49,999 bases of DNA, taken from positions 22,523 to 72,521 of the forward strand of contig DFYO01000019.1 in the NCBI GenBank assembly GCA_002381865.1. The letters are read 5' to 3'. Shown one piece after another: positions 16,629 through 26,009 of this stretch. Under the pieces are notes generated by a model. The model was given only the letters and a program-made list of their open reading frames with translations, made no database searches and was not told the DNA's origin. The translations under genes were made by a program, and so were the position numbers. How positions within the stretch are numbered: position 1 is the stretch's first letter; every line of letters begins with the position of its first letter. Origin of the DNA: Clostridiales bacterium UBA4080. Its GTDB lineage: Bacteria; Bacillota; Clostridia; Lachnospirales; Vallitaleaceae.

Positions 16629-17729
16629 CTATATATTATTAATTGCAGATACCGTTACCGACCTAAGCGACTTGTCATCTTTGAGCTCAATAAACCTAGG
16701 CATTATTCTTTTTCCCTCTGGGTCCATAATAATCTTAACCTGTGGTCTCATACAAGCATCCTCATAATTCTCTGATACAATTCCTTTATATCCATTGCTT
16801 AGCTGGACATAAGTTCCAACCGGAAATGGTGCAACCTTTCTAGCAAATACTCTTGTAAGATTAACATCAAACATCAGTCCCCCATTTGCCATAATATATT
16901 CCATAGCTTCTGAAGGAAGAAGCGGTGCTCTATATGGTCTATTTGATATCAGGGCATCATAAACATCCGCAATACATATAATTCTTCCAATTAAAGAAAT
17001 CGAATCCCTTGATGCATTTGAAGGATATCCAGTTCCGTCATATTTTTCATGGTGCTGAAGAACTCCAACATAAGCAGCCGTTGGAATCTGATAAGTTTCT
17101 TTTAAATACTTATATCCGAATTCTGAATGCTTTTTAACATATTCGTATTCCTCTGGTGTGAGCTTGCTGGGTTTATTAATAACGTCCTTGTCTACAAATA
17201 TTTTACCCATATCATGAAGTATTGCTCCTAGGCCGAGGTTAAATAAATCCTCTTTGCTCAGTCCAATTCCAACTCCCATAACAATTGAAAGAACAGCTAC
17301 GTTTACACTGTGAAAATATGTGTAATCGTCAAAAAACTTAAGATCAATAAGATTTACCATTGTATCCTTATTCATCAAAAGCTCCTCTACAATGTTACCT
17401 ATAAGCTTTTTAGTTATATCTAAGCCTTTATCTATTTTTTCTTTAGTTTCTTTTGTATTAGAGTTTGATCCATTGGCATAGATACATACATCTTTTACAG
17501 TCTGTATCATTTTCATGCGTATTTCATCATTAATTACGTCTTTTACAACTATGTCCTTGGATACCTCGTCATCAATATAAACTCCCTGATATCCTAGCTT
17601 TAATATTTTCTCGACATATGATGAATGTACAACACTGCCTTCACTTAAAAGAAGATTGTGGTTTTTATCATATAAGCTCTTGCCCACTATCATCCCTTCT
17701 ACAAGACTTTCTGCAGGAATAAATCTCAT
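16629..17729 (-). CDS. HD-GYP domain c-di-GMP phosphodiesterase
   Basis: The protein has 366 residues and no membrane segment. The N-terminal 60 residues resemble the small domain often preceding clostridial HD-GYP modules (AESLVEGMIVGKSLYD). The HD-GYP core spans about 130-290, with the metal-binding HDMGK at 172-176 and HHEKYDGTGYP at 226-236; all key residues are present, so it should hydrolyse c-di-GMP. A C-terminal stretch (from about 300) resembles a small beta domain with no assigned role. The ATG follows TAGGAG by 7 bases. It is monocistronic, upstream of the 6S-like RNA on the same strand, and opposes the GGDEF protein at 2310. Confidence 0.9.
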   Translation of the reverse strand: MRFIPAESLVEGMIVGKSLYDKNHNLLLSEGSVVHSSYVEKILKLGYQGVYIDDEVSKDIVVKDVINDEIRMKMIQTVKDVCIYANGSNSNTKETKEKIDKGLDITKKLIGNIVEELLMNKDTMVNLIDLKFFDDYTYFHSVNVAVLSIVMGVGIGLSKEDLFNLGLGAILHDMGKIFVDKDVINKPSKLTPEEYEYVKKHSEFGYKYLKETYQIPTAAYVGVLQHHEKYDGTGYPSNASRDSISLIGRIICIADVYDALISNRPYRAPLLPSEAMEYIMANGGLMFDVNLTRVFARKVAPFPVGTYVQLSNGYKGIVSENYEDACMRPQVKIIMDPEGKRIMPRFIELKDDKSLRSVTVSAINNI

Positions 17730-17959
17730 AAGTATGCTCCTATTAATTAAAAAATTTGCTACACTAAACTATACCACAATATATACTATAAGGAATAGTT
17801 CATTTGCCCCATTGAATCTATTAGTTTTTCAACAATGCCTCTTCTATAAAAAATCATATCATATTTTCAAACAAACAAAAAGTTTTTTAATTGTTTTTCT
17901 TTTATTTAGTTAAATAATAGTCTAAAATAATAATATACTTAAACTATTCGAGGTGAAAT

Positions 17960-19825
17960 ATGCGAATTACATCCCTTTATATTAATAATTTTAAATCTAT
18001 AGATTCAGTAAGCCTTAAGGATATTGATAACACTTTGATACTGGTAGGCAAAAACAATACTGGCAAAAGCTCCATACTCTCTTCAATAAGAGCAATGTCA
18101 CAAGATTATCCTCTTTCTACTTTTGACTATAATCAGCCAAACAAAAGCATCCAGATTGAAATTGCGCTCAAGCTAGATGAGGATGATTTGCATGGTTTAT
18201 TTCAACAAGGAAAAATCAGCAGCTATCGTTCTTATGAAAAATGGCTTGAAGATTTTATGCAGAAGCTTCCCTCTTTTAAAAATAACTCCATCCTAATTGG
18301 ATGTAAAATATATCCCGACACAAGCAGACGTTATTATAGTGATCTTGAAAAAAACAATCCCTACTTGAGTGAGCTTATACCAAATCTTTACGTAATAGAT
18401 GATAAGCGCAATTTTGATTTATTAAATGATGCTTTTTTAGATTTTCAAAACTTCAGAGATTTTGATGAGCTCAAACAAAACAAATGTATTTTTGACATTA
18501 GCAGACCTTGTAATGAATGCTTTGACTGCATTCCCGTAATTAACAAAAAAACTCCTGAGCAGCTTTCACTTTTTGAAAGCGCCTTGCTGCTAAAAAACAA
18601 GCTTTATTCTTCAAATACTCAAAAGTATGAAGATGATATCAACAAATATTTTCAAAGCAATTATAGTTCTCAATACCAAATCCAATACACCTTTGATATG
18701 GATTTAAGTAGCCTTTTAAATGTTACTACCTATGCGAAAAATCTAAATAACTTTAATATTATCCCTGTAAAGGAAGCCTCAACAAGTATGAGAAACCTTT
18801 ATATTTTGTCATTATTCCAAGCCTATTTGGAGGTTGAAAGCAGAATGGGAAGCATAATAATTATTGATCAGCCGGAGCTTCATCTCCATCCTGAGCTTCA
18901 AAAGAATACCAGCAATATATTATACCGGTTGTCGCAAAAAAATCAGGTGTTCTTTTCTACTCACTCTCCTATTATGCTTTTTCAGTTTTCCGCACGCCAT
19001 ATAAAGCAAGTTGTACTTGATAATACTCATCACACACAAATACGAGAGAATACCAATTTAGATGTTATACTTGACGATCTAGGCTATAATGCAAATGATT
19101 TAATGAATGTCAGCTTTGCTTTTATTGTCGAGGGTAAGGATGATAAATCTCGCCTGCCTCTTCTATTAGAAAAATACTACTCAGAAATAAGAGATTCCAA
19201 GGGCAACCTAAACAGAATTTCTATAATTCCAACAAATAGCTGTACAAATATTAAGACCTATGCAAATTTAAAATACATCAACCAAACCTATTTGAAGGAT
19301 AATTTCTTAATGATAAGAGATAGTGACGGTAAAAATCCTGATGAACTAAAACGTCAGCTTTGTAGCTATTATTACAAAAGAATGCATGATGATGATGCAA
19401 AGATTCCAAGAATAACTCCTAAAAATGTTCTTATACTCAAATACTACTCCTTTGAAAATTATTTTCTTAACCCTAAAATAATGGCAGCTCTAGGAATAAT
19501 AAAAAAAGAAGAGGATTTCTATTCGATATTATTCAACAAATACCAGCAATATCTTAAGGAGCATCGCAGTGTAAAGGTTTTTTATGAAAAAACAGGTATA
19601 AAAATTAACAGTATTGAGGATATCAAATCAAATATTGAACAAATCAAAATATACTTCAGAGGACATAATTTGTTTGATATTTTCTATGGAAAGTATAGAA
19701 CCAGAGAAGCACAAAACATTGTCTTAAAAGAATACGTCAACTTGGCTCCACGCGATGAATTCAAGGATATTCTGGATGCTATTGACAGCTTTGTTTATTT
19801 TGAAGGAAAGAAAAACATTGAATAA
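17960..19825 (+). CDS. OLD-family ATPase/TOPRIM nuclease-like protein
   Basis: This 621-residue protein combines an SMC/RecF-like ATPase with a C-terminal TOPRIM domain, as in OLD-family nucleases. Walker A is GKNNTGKSS (30-38) and Walker B IIIIDQPELHLHP (299-311), with THSP as the following H-motif. TOPRIM signatures are FIVEGKDD (388-395) and FLMIRDSDG near 450. Inserted in the ATPase is a four-cysteine cluster, Cys176, 184, 187 and 190 (CxxxxxxxxCxxCxxC), which could bind zinc or iron-sulfur. No UvrD-like helicase (the GajB partner of Gabija) is adjacent, so it is a solitary, class 1-like OLD protein. Phage defence or DNA repair are both possible. The ATG follows GAGGTG. Confidence 0.8.
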   Translation: MRITSLYINNFKSIDSVSLKDIDNTLILVGKNNTGKSSILSSIRAMSQDYPLSTFDYNQPNKSIQIEIALKLDEDDLHGLFQQGKISSYRSYEKWLEDFMQKLPSFKNNSILIGCKIYPDTSRRYYSDLEKNNPYLSELIPNLYVIDDKRNFDLLNDAFLDFQNFRDFDELKQNKCIFDISRPCNECFDCIPVINKKTPEQLSLFESALLLKNKLYSSNTQKYEDDINKYFQSNYSSQYQIQYTFDMDLSSLLNVTTYAKNLNNFNIIPVKEASTSMRNLYILSLFQAYLEVESRMGSIIIIDQPELHLHPELQKNTSNILYRLSQKNQVFFSTHSPIMLFQFSARHIKQVVLDNTHHTQIRENTNLDVILDDLGYNANDLMNVSFAFIVEGKDDKSRLPLLLEKYYSEIRDSKGNLNRISIIPTNSCTNIKTYANLKYINQTYLKDNFLMIRDSDGKNPDELKRQLCSYYYKRMHDDDAKIPRITPKNVLILKYYSFENYFLNPKIMAALGIIKKEEDFYSILFNKYQQYLKEHRSVKVFYEKTGIKINSIEDIKSNIEQIKIYFRGHNLFDIFYGKYRTREAQNIVLKEYVNLAPRDEFKDILDAIDSFVYFEGKKNIE

Positions 19826-19902
19826 GTTTATTCTTGCTTTTTATATCCAAAAGCCTTACTATATACTAATACAGTAAATAAACAAAAAGGTTGTGTATTA
19901 TT

Positions 19903-20790
19903 TTGGACAGACATTCAAAAATCAATAACGTTGCCATACTTGGCTTATGTGGCAATTTTTTCTTATTATGTATTAAGCTTTATATCGGTCTTATCACAAG
20001 AAGTCAGGCTATGATTGCTGATGGCCTTAATAGTGCTGGTGATGTATTTGCATCAGTAATGACTTTTATAGGAAATCGAATTTCATCAAAGCCTGGTGAT
20101 ACAGACCATCCCTATGGTCATGGTAAGGCTGAATACATATTTTCTATGATTATCAGCTTTTCACTTCTTTTAGTTGCCTTTTCAATTTTCAGAAGCTCCT
20201 TGAACTCACTTACTAATCGTGAGACTTTTACATATTCACCATGGCTTGTAGTAGTCGCCTTAACAACTATTATTGTTAAGCTTCTTCTATATTTTTATTG
20301 CCACCATATTGGTCTTAAATACAAAAGCCTTCTAGCAATTGCTAATTCTGCTGACCATCGAAATGATGTTTTTATTTCCTTGTTGACTCTTTTAAGCATT
20401 ATTTCTGGATACTATAATATTTCTGTTATTGATGGAATTGCTGGAATGATTATCTCCTTTTGGATTGCATATACCGGTATACAGATTTTTTACAGTGCAT
20501 ACTCGGTTTTAATGGATACAAACATCAGCAACGAGCTTATGCAGGAGATGGCATTAATGTTAGATAATATTAAAGGAATTGACCATATCGATGCCATCAT
20601 ATCTAAGCCTGTAGGTTTGAACTTCCTATTAATTGTTAAGGTATCTATAGATGCAAATCTTTCTATATATGAAGGTCACAAAATCAGCGATGATATAAAA
20701 GACACCTTGCTTACACTTGACCACATTGAAGATGTTGTTGTGCATTTAAACCCGGCACAATTTCATCCCCCTGAAATTCACACTGAATAA
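19903..20790 (+). CDS. Cation diffusion facilitator transporter
   Basis: A 296-residue CDF-family efflux protein with six membrane helices and a cytoplasmic C-terminal domain. The metal site residues are present in the second and fifth helices: ADGLNSAGD (DxxxD) and ADHRNDV (HxxxD), the arrangement of Zn/Cd- or Mn/Fe-type transporters; GDxDHPYGHGKAEY is the usual loop. The start is uncertain. Both in-frame candidates are TTG (19891, 19903); the AAAAAGG at 19884-19890 is too close to the first and 12 bases from the second, so I prefer 19903. It lies 77 bases after the OLD-family gene, with no terminator between them. A strong terminator follows. Confidence 0.88.
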   Translation: MDRHSKINNVAILGLCGNFFLLCIKLYIGLITRSQAMIADGLNSAGDVFASVMTFIGNRISSKPGDTDHPYGHGKAEYIFSMIISFSLLLVAFSIFRSSLNSLTNRETFTYSPWLVVVALTTIIVKLLLYFYCHHIGLKYKSLLAIANSADHRNDVFISLLTLLSIISGYYNISVIDGIAGMIISFWIAYTGIQIFYSAYSVLMDTNISNELMQEMALMLDNIKGIDHIDAIISKPVGLNFLLIVKVSIDANLSIYEGHKISDDIKDTLLTLDHIEDVVVHLNPAQFHPPEIHTE

Positions 20791-20795
20791 AAATT

Positions 20796-20822
20796 AAAAA
20801 AAGCGTCTAAGACGCTTTTTTT
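20796..20822. terminator. Bidirectional intrinsic terminator
   Basis: AAAAAAAGCGTC and GACGCTTTTTTT flank a three-base loop between the convergent transporter and ferritin-like genes. Confidence 0.88.
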
Positions 20823-20827
20823 AATTT

Positions 20828-21283
20828 TTATACCAATAGCTTTAATTTTTCTAATACAACCTTATGCTTTTTCTCTTCATCAATAATTGTTTTTAACGTT
20901 TCTTTGGTTTCATCTAATGCAACCTTATAAAGATATTCATAATAATCAATTGATCTTTGCTCTGTAACAATTGCTTCTTCAATTGCTTCCTTTACAGTTT
21001 CAACCTTAGCAGTTTCTCTGGTCAACGCTGCACTTACAGCATATTCTTTAAAGGTAGCCTCAACCTCTTCTTCAAACAAATAATCCATTCCTGGTTTTTC
21101 TTTTAAATCATAATATAGGGATTTAAAAAATCTTGCATGCTTTAGCTCATCTAGTGCCAATCCCTTAAATGCATCTTTAACTTGCCCTGAAGCTTTTTCA
21201 GCATAGCTTTCGTAAAACTTTTGTCCCTCTTCTTCTAAATGAATAGCTAATTGTAATACTTCATACATTGTTGCATTTTCCAT
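20828..21283 (-). CDS. Ferritin-like (rubrerythrin-type) diiron protein
   Basis: This 151-residue four-helix protein carries the carboxylate-rich diiron pattern of rubrerythrin: LEEEGQKFYE, LDELKHARFF, TEQRSIDYYEY and DEEKKHKVVL, the last two containing ExxxxxxYY and EExxH-like ligands. There is no C-terminal rubredoxin domain, so it is the short form, perhaps receiving electrons from a separate rubredoxin such as the protein at 8288. The likely role is peroxide reduction or iron handling in an anaerobe. The ATG follows CAGGAGG. It is monocistronic. Confidence 0.85.
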   Translation of the reverse strand: MENATMYEVLQLAIHLEEEGQKFYESYAEKASGQVKDAFKGLALDELKHARFFKSLYYDLKEKPGMDYLFEEEVEATFKEYAVSAALTRETAKVETVKEAIEEAIVTEQRSIDYYEYLYKVALDETKETLKTIIDEEKKHKVVLEKLKLLV

Positions 21284-21429
21284 AATTAGTCCTCCTGTTC
21301 AATCCTAAGCTTTTTTATTTATATATACTCTTTTATTATATCTCAAGAAATAAAGTTCATCAATCCTTTTAACCTCTATATCTTTTTAAAATCTATAATT
21401 ATATATCTACAACTTTAAAACCTTTAAAA

Positions 21430-21458
21430 TTGACAATAGCAATTATTCATGCTACAAT
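21430..21458 (+). promoter_or_regulatory. Promoter of copA-csoR
   Basis: TTGACA (21430-21435), 17 bases, TACAAT (21453-21458), a near-consensus promoter directly followed by the CsoR operator. Confidence 0.85.
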
Positions 21459-21459
21459 T

Positions 21460-21476
21460 ATACTCTAGGGGGGTAT
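21460..21476. promoter_or_regulatory. CsoR operator
   Basis: ATACTCTAGGGGGGTAT matches the known Bacillus-type CsoR box pattern (TACCC-N3-GGGTA with a G-rich right arm) and overlaps the predicted transcription start of copA. Copper-bound CsoR should release it. Confidence 0.8.
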
Positions 21477-21532
21477 TGTATTTGGCTGTTTTTTTAAATG
21501 TCATTATTAAAACCAAAAGGAAGGTGTTATTT

Positions 21533-23836
21533 ATGAATAATAATGTAATTAATAATTCTCAGGCTTCAAAAAGCTCTGCCGAAATAACTATTCTAGTTCA
21601 GGGAATGAGCTGTGCAAGCTGCTCTGCACATCTTGAAAAGCATCTTAATTCATTAGAAGGGGTAATTTCTGCAAATGTGAATCTGGCTTCTGAAAAAGCC
21701 CATATAATATATGAGCCTTCTATGATAAATATAGTTCAAATAAAAACCGGAGTTACTGATGCTGGATATGTTCCTGCTGGTTTTGAGGATAAGGCTTCCT
21801 TTGATGAAGATAAAGCTCGAAAGCAAAGAGAAACACAGCTTCTTTGGCAGAAGTTTATAATATCTGCTCTTTTCAGCATTCCTCTTTTCTATATTGCAAT
21901 GGCACCAATGCTAAAGCTTAGTTTTTTAAGCTTGCCTGCAATAATTGCTCCAAGCTCTAACCCTCTAAATTATTCCCTAGTTCAGCTTGCACTTGTAATT
22001 CCCGTTATAATTGCAGGAAACAAATTCTATACAAATGGTTTTAAAGCAATGCTTAGAAAAGCACCCAACATGGACTCATTAATTGCTATGGGAACTTCTG
22101 CTGCGATATTATATAGCTTATATTCAACTTATAATATTTATATTGGTCATAGCCATTCTGCTCACGACCTTTATTTTGAAACCGCTGGAATAATCATAAC
22201 CTTGATTTTGTTAGGAAAAACACTGGAATCTGTGTCAAAAGGCAAAACCTCCAACGCAATAAAAAAGCTTATGGGCTTATCTCCAAAAACTGCAACTATA
22301 ATAGTAGATAATTTGGAATCCGAGATTCCAATTGAAGCTGTTCAAACAGGTGATACTTTACTTGTAAAGCCTGGTGAAAGAATTCCAGTGGACGGAATAA
22401 TTATTAAGGGACAAACCTATATCGATGAATCAATGCTTACCGGAGAAAGCATTCCTGCTGCAAAAAATTCCGGTGATAAAGTAATTGGTGCAAGTATTAA
22501 TAAAAACGGCTTAATCGAAATTAGAGCTACAAGTGTAGGAGGTGACACTGTATTAGCGCAAATAATCAAGCTGGTAGAAGATGCCCAGGGTTCAAAAGCA
22601 CCAATTGCAAGATTAGCCGATATAGTATCTGGATACTTTGTTCCAATCGTCTTTTTTATAGCTCTATTGTCTGCAATAATATGGTTGATTTCAGGTGAAT
22701 CCTTGGTATTTGCACTAACTATTTTTATTTCAGTGCTTGTTATTGCTTGTCCTTGCGCTCTTGGCCTTGCTACTCCGACAGCTATTATGGTTGGGACTGG
22801 TCGAGGCGCTGAACAGGGAATCTTAATAAAAAGCGGCGCAGCACTGGAAACCGCACATAAAGCAGATACAATTATTTTTGACAAAACCGGAACCCTTACA
22901 ATCGGTTCTCCTGAGGTCACTGATTTAGTTGCTTTAAACGATATTACCGAAATAGAGCTATTAACCCTTGCAGCGTCTGCTGAGAAGGGCTCGGAGCATC
23001 CTCTTGGTGAAGCAATAATAAAAAAGGCTGAAAACCTTGAGCTACTTGATTTTGAAAAATTCCAGGCCTTACCTGGCTATGGTATTTCATGTTTTATTTC
23101 TAATCAGCCCCTGTTATTAGGAAATATCAAGCTAATGGATGAAAATAAAATTCTCTACAAAGAGCATATATCTGTTGTAAATCATTTAGCCTCTGAAGGA
23201 AAAACCCCTATTTTAGTTGCCTATAAAGGCATATTATATGGTATTATTGCTATAGCAGACAGCTTAAAGCCTGAAGCTAGGGATACAATTGAGCTTCTTC
23301 ACCGTATGAATATTAATGTTGCAATGATTACTGGAGACAGCAAGCTAACTGCCGAAGCTATCGGAAAACAAGCTGGAATAAATCAAGTTTTCTCCGAGGT
23401 TCTGCCAAGTGATAAAGCGCAATATGTAAAGCGTCTTCAAGACTCTGGTAAAATTGTTGCAATGGTTGGAGATGGTATCAACGATGCCCCTGCACTTGCG
23501 CAAGCAAATGTTGGAATTGCTATTGGCTCTGGCACAGATATTGCCATGGAATCTGCAGATATTGTACTTATGAAGAGCAAGCTTTCTGATGTTCCAGCAG
23601 CAATCTACCTAAGTAAGGCGGTAATCAAAAACATTAAGCAAAATCTGTTTTGGGCCTTTGGCTATAATGTAGCCGGAATACCAATAGCTGCCGGATTATT
23701 GTTTGCCTTTGGCGGCCCAAGGCTTAATCCAATGCTAGCCGCAGCAGCAATGTCCTTAAGCTCTGTCTCTGTCCTTACAAATGCTTTAAGACTAAAAAAA
23801 ATAAAATTAGACCGGGGGTATAAAAATGAGCAATAA
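21533..23836 (+). CDS. copA: Copper-exporting P1B-type ATPase
   Basis: The start at 21533 follows AGGAAGG; 767 residues result. There is one N-terminal heavy-metal domain (GMSCASCSAH, CxxC at about 26 and 29), eight predicted membrane segments, the transmembrane copper site CPCALGLATP near 405, DKTGTLTIG near 450, SEHPLGEA, and the GDGINDAP hinge. CPC with the downstream motifs and the csoR gene identify it as a Cu(I) exporter. The csoR start overlaps its 3' end by 11 bases. No copZ chaperone is adjacent. Confidence 0.95.
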   Translation: MNNNVINNSQASKSSAEITILVQGMSCASCSAHLEKHLNSLEGVISANVNLASEKAHIIYEPSMINIVQIKTGVTDAGYVPAGFEDKASFDEDKARKQRETQLLWQKFIISALFSIPLFYIAMAPMLKLSFLSLPAIIAPSSNPLNYSLVQLALVIPVIIAGNKFYTNGFKAMLRKAPNMDSLIAMGTSAAILYSLYSTYNIYIGHSHSAHDLYFETAGIIITLILLGKTLESVSKGKTSNAIKKLMGLSPKTATIIVDNLESEIPIEAVQTGDTLLVKPGERIPVDGIIIKGQTYIDESMLTGESIPAAKNSGDKVIGASINKNGLIEIRATSVGGDTVLAQIIKLVEDAQGSKAPIARLADIVSGYFVPIVFFIALLSAIIWLISGESLVFALTIFISVLVIACPCALGLATPTAIMVGTGRGAEQGILIKSGAALETAHKADTIIFDKTGTLTIGSPEVTDLVALNDITEIELLTLAASAEKGSEHPLGEAIIKKAENLELLDFEKFQALPGYGISCFISNQPLLLGNIKLMDENKILYKEHISVVNHLASEGKTPILVAYKGILYGIIAIADSLKPEARDTIELLHRMNINVAMITGDSKLTAEAIGKQAGINQVFSEVLPSDKAQYVKRLQDSGKIVAMVGDGINDAPALAQANVGIAIGSGTDIAMESADIVLMKSKLSDVPAAIYLSKAVIKNIKQNLFWAFGYNVAGIPIAAGLLFAFGGPRLNPMLAAAAMSLSSVSVLTNALRLKKIKLDRGYKNEQ

Positions 23837-24158
23837 AAAAATCTCCCTGCCTGCAGATACTAACCTCCAAGAACCTAGAACAAAGGAGCGTTCTGCAAAG
23901 CAAAAAGAAGATTTAATTAAACGCCTCAATCGAATTGAAGGCCAGGTAAGGGGAATTAAGGGTATGGTTGAAAAGAATATCTACTGTGATGATATTTTAA
24001 ACCAAATATCTGCCGTACAGGCAGCGCTTAAAGCTGTCAGCCGTCAAATTCTTGAAGGCCATATGAAAAGCTGCCTGATTAACAGAATACAAGCTGGTGA
24101 AACAGCTGTAGTAGATGAAATCCTTGTCACTATTGAAAAAATGTTGAAGATGAGTTAG
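23826..24158 (+). CDS. csoR: Copper-sensing repressor CsoR
   Basis: A 110-residue helical repressor of the CsoR/RcnR family. The Cu(I) ligand triad Cys54, His79 and Cys83 is complete (IYCDDIL, GHMKSC), which separates it from the nickel and formaldehyde sensors of the family. The DNA-facing RLNRIEGQVRGIKGM helix is typical. The start follows GGGGG by 8 bases and overlaps copA, so the two are translationally linked. It should bind the operator at 21460-21476 and autoregulate. The first 25 residues are a charged tail longer than in many homologues. It converges with glnK with only two bases between stop codons. Confidence 0.93.
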   Translation: MSNKKISLPADTNLQEPRTKERSAKQKEDLIKRLNRIEGQVRGIKGMVEKNIYCDDILNQISAVQAALKAVSRQILEGHMKSCLINRIQAGETAVVDEILVTIEKMLKMS

Positions 24159-24160
24159 AG

Positions 24161-24511
24161 CTATAAAGCTCTGACTCCTTCTTCTCCTGTTCTGATCTTT
24201 ATAACATTTTCAACAGGATAAATAAATATTTTTCCATCTCCTATCACTCCGGTATGAAGAACTCTTTTTGCTGTTTCAATTACAGTCTCCACCGGAACCT
24301 CACAAACCACCATTTCAACCTTTACTTTCGGTAAAAGGTTTATTTCCATTGGTACTCCTCTATACATTTCTGTTACACCCTTTTGAATACCACATCCTAG
24401 AACCTGAGTTACTGTCATCCCTGTAATTCCAATCTCATTTAAAGCCTCTTTTAGGTCTTCGAACTTTGACGTTCTTGTAATAATATCAATTTTAGTCATT
24501 TTATCTGCCAT
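24161..24511 (-). CDS. glnK: P-II family nitrogen regulatory protein
   Basis: A 116-residue P-II trimer subunit that binds ATP/ADP and 2-oxoglutarate. Its likely partner is the ammonium transporter encoded upstream, whose channel it would plug when nitrogen is sufficient. The T-loop region reads GIQKGVTEMYRGVPM, so the residue aligning with the uridylylated Tyr51 of enteric proteins is methionine; Tyr46 is kept. The B-loop (HTGVIGDGKIFI) and the C-loop are normal. The ATG follows AAGGAGG by 8 or 9 bases. It is the second gene of amtB-glnK, with a 153-base spacer containing a hairpin at 24613-24637. Confidence 0.9.
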   Translation of the reverse strand: MADKMTKIDIITRTSKFEDLKEALNEIGITGMTVTQVLGCGIQKGVTEMYRGVPMEINLLPKVKVEMVVCEVPVETVIETAKRVLHTGVIGDGKIFIYPVENVIKIRTGEEGVRAL

Positions 24512-24612
24512 AATATAGTCCTCCTTATAAATTTTTAGTTATATTTCAAAACAGTAGATTTGCCTTGTTTTTCCAAGTAAACACTAGACTAATCTTTGTT
24601 TTTGGTAACAGC

Positions 24613-24637
24613 TTCCCCCATCTAGCAGATGAGGGAA
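24613..24637 (-). other. Hairpin between amtB and glnK
   Basis: TTCCC-C-CATC and GATG-A-GGGAA form a 9-bp stem with one mismatch and loop TAGCA. There is no T-run, so it is more likely a processing or stability element than a terminator. Confidence 0.4.
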
Positions 24638-24664
24638 TAATTTAATTTAATTTAGCTAATCTAA

Positions 24665-25885
24665 TTAGTATATACTATATGCAGAAATTCCATGTTCCAT
24701 AGTATCAAGACCTTTTACTTCTTCATGCTCTTCAACTCTTAATCCTATTGTCAGCTTGATAGCTTTAAAGGTAATGTATGCTAAAACACTTGCTACCGTT
24801 CCTGCTATAGCCACTCCAAGAATTTGAGTAAGAAGTAATGAGAATCCACCTCCGTAAAACAATCCTTTTACGCTTTCAGTTGCTCCAAAAAGTCCGATTG
24901 CAACTGTTCCAAACACCCCACAAACTCCGTGTACTGATATTGCACCTACTGGGTCATCTATTTTTAATTTTGTATCAATAAACTCTACTGCAAGCATCAT
25001 TATAATTCCACTAACTGCACCTACGATTATTGCTCCTGTAAAAGAAATTACATTTGCACCTGCAGTTATTCCAACTAGTCCTGCTAAAGCACCGTTTAAT
25101 GTAAGTGCTGCGTCAGGCTTACCATATCTGATATTACTTGCAAGCAAGGTTGAAAAGGTTGCTGCTGCTCCGCTTAACAATGTAGTAATTGCTGAGTGTG
25201 CTGTTAATGGAGATGTTATATCAAGTGTACTTCCAGGATTAAATCCAAACCATCCAAACCAAAGTATTAAGACTCCTAATGCTCCAAGCGGAATATTATG
25301 TCCAGGAATTGCATTTACTTTTCCTTTTTTGTACTTTTCATTTCTCGGTCCAACCATATAGGCTCCTACTAAAGCACAAAATCCTCCAACTGCATGAACT
25401 GCTGTTCCACCAGCAAAATCAACAAATCCAAGCTTGCTACTTAAAAATCCGCCTCCCCATATCCAATGCCCAATTAATGGATATATTACAATAGTAGCAA
25501 CAAAACAGAAAACTATATATGCACTAAACTTTGTTCTTTCAGCAACTGCACCTGATACAATTGTCGCACAGGTAGCTGCAAAAATTGCTTGAAAAAAGAA
25601 AAACACATCAAAGGATATTCCTGCTATTTCTGTTGGCTTATTTAATAGCATAAATGAGTCAGTTCCAAAAAACCCTCCCCAGTCAGCTCCATACATAATT
25701 CCATATCCAATAAAATAATAACACAAAACCCCGATTGCTACAGTAACAAAATTTTTCATAATTATATTAACTGCGTTTTTTGACTGGGTAAAGCCTACCT
25801 CTACCATCGCAAAACCAGCATGCATCAAAAACACTAAAACACTTGCAATAAGAACCCACATTGAATTAATAACCGTTATACTCAT
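24665..25885 (-). CDS. amtB: Ammonium transporter
   Basis: This 406-residue Amt/Rh channel has eleven predicted membrane helices. Family signatures include the N-terminal VLVFLMHAGFAMVEVGF, DFAGGTAVHAVGG with the first pore histidine, WFGWFGFNPGS, and VHGVCGVFGTVAIGLF with the second. There is no long cytoplasmic tail. The start at 25885 follows CAGGAGG by 7 bases, preferred over an ATG eight codons earlier. It is the first gene of amtB-glnK. Its transcript has a leader of about 350 bases with an early intrinsic terminator, indicating control by transcription attenuation. Confidence 0.95.
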   Translation of the reverse strand: MSITVINSMWVLIASVLVFLMHAGFAMVEVGFTQSKNAVNIIMKNFVTVAIGVLCYYFIGYGIMYGADWGGFFGTDSFMLLNKPTEIAGISFDVFFFFQAIFAATCATIVSGAVAERTKFSAYIVFCFVATIVIYPLIGHWIWGGGFLSSKLGFVDFAGGTAVHAVGGFCALVGAYMVGPRNEKYKKGKVNAIPGHNIPLGALGVLILWFGWFGFNPGSTLDITSPLTAHSAITTLLSGAAATFSTLLASNIRYGKPDAALTLNGALAGLVGITAGANVISFTGAIIVGAVSGIIMMLAVEFIDTKLKIDDPVGAISVHGVCGVFGTVAIGLFGATESVKGLFYGGGFSLLLTQILGVAIAGTVASVLAYITFKAIKLTIGLRVEEHEEVKGLDTMEHGISAYSIY

Positions 25886-26009
25886 AATTAAACCTCCTGT
25901 ATTTCTCATAATTTTTCAACAAGAAAATATTTTAGTACTTTCTCTGTTAATCTTAAATCAGGTTACTCGTCTCTTTTTTCGTTTTGGTCATATATCATTG
26001 AATATACTC

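Noticed and set aside
17960..20790. Gabija-like defence system with the next gene as partner
   Set aside because: The neighbour is a cation diffusion facilitator with clear metal-site motifs, not a UvrD-type helicase, so no Gabija pair exists here.
24156..24177. AGAGCT-ATAA-AGCTCT between csoR and glnK as a terminator
   Set aside because: It is a short stem overlapping the glnK end, with no T-run on either strand. Transcripts from the two convergent genes may overlap instead.
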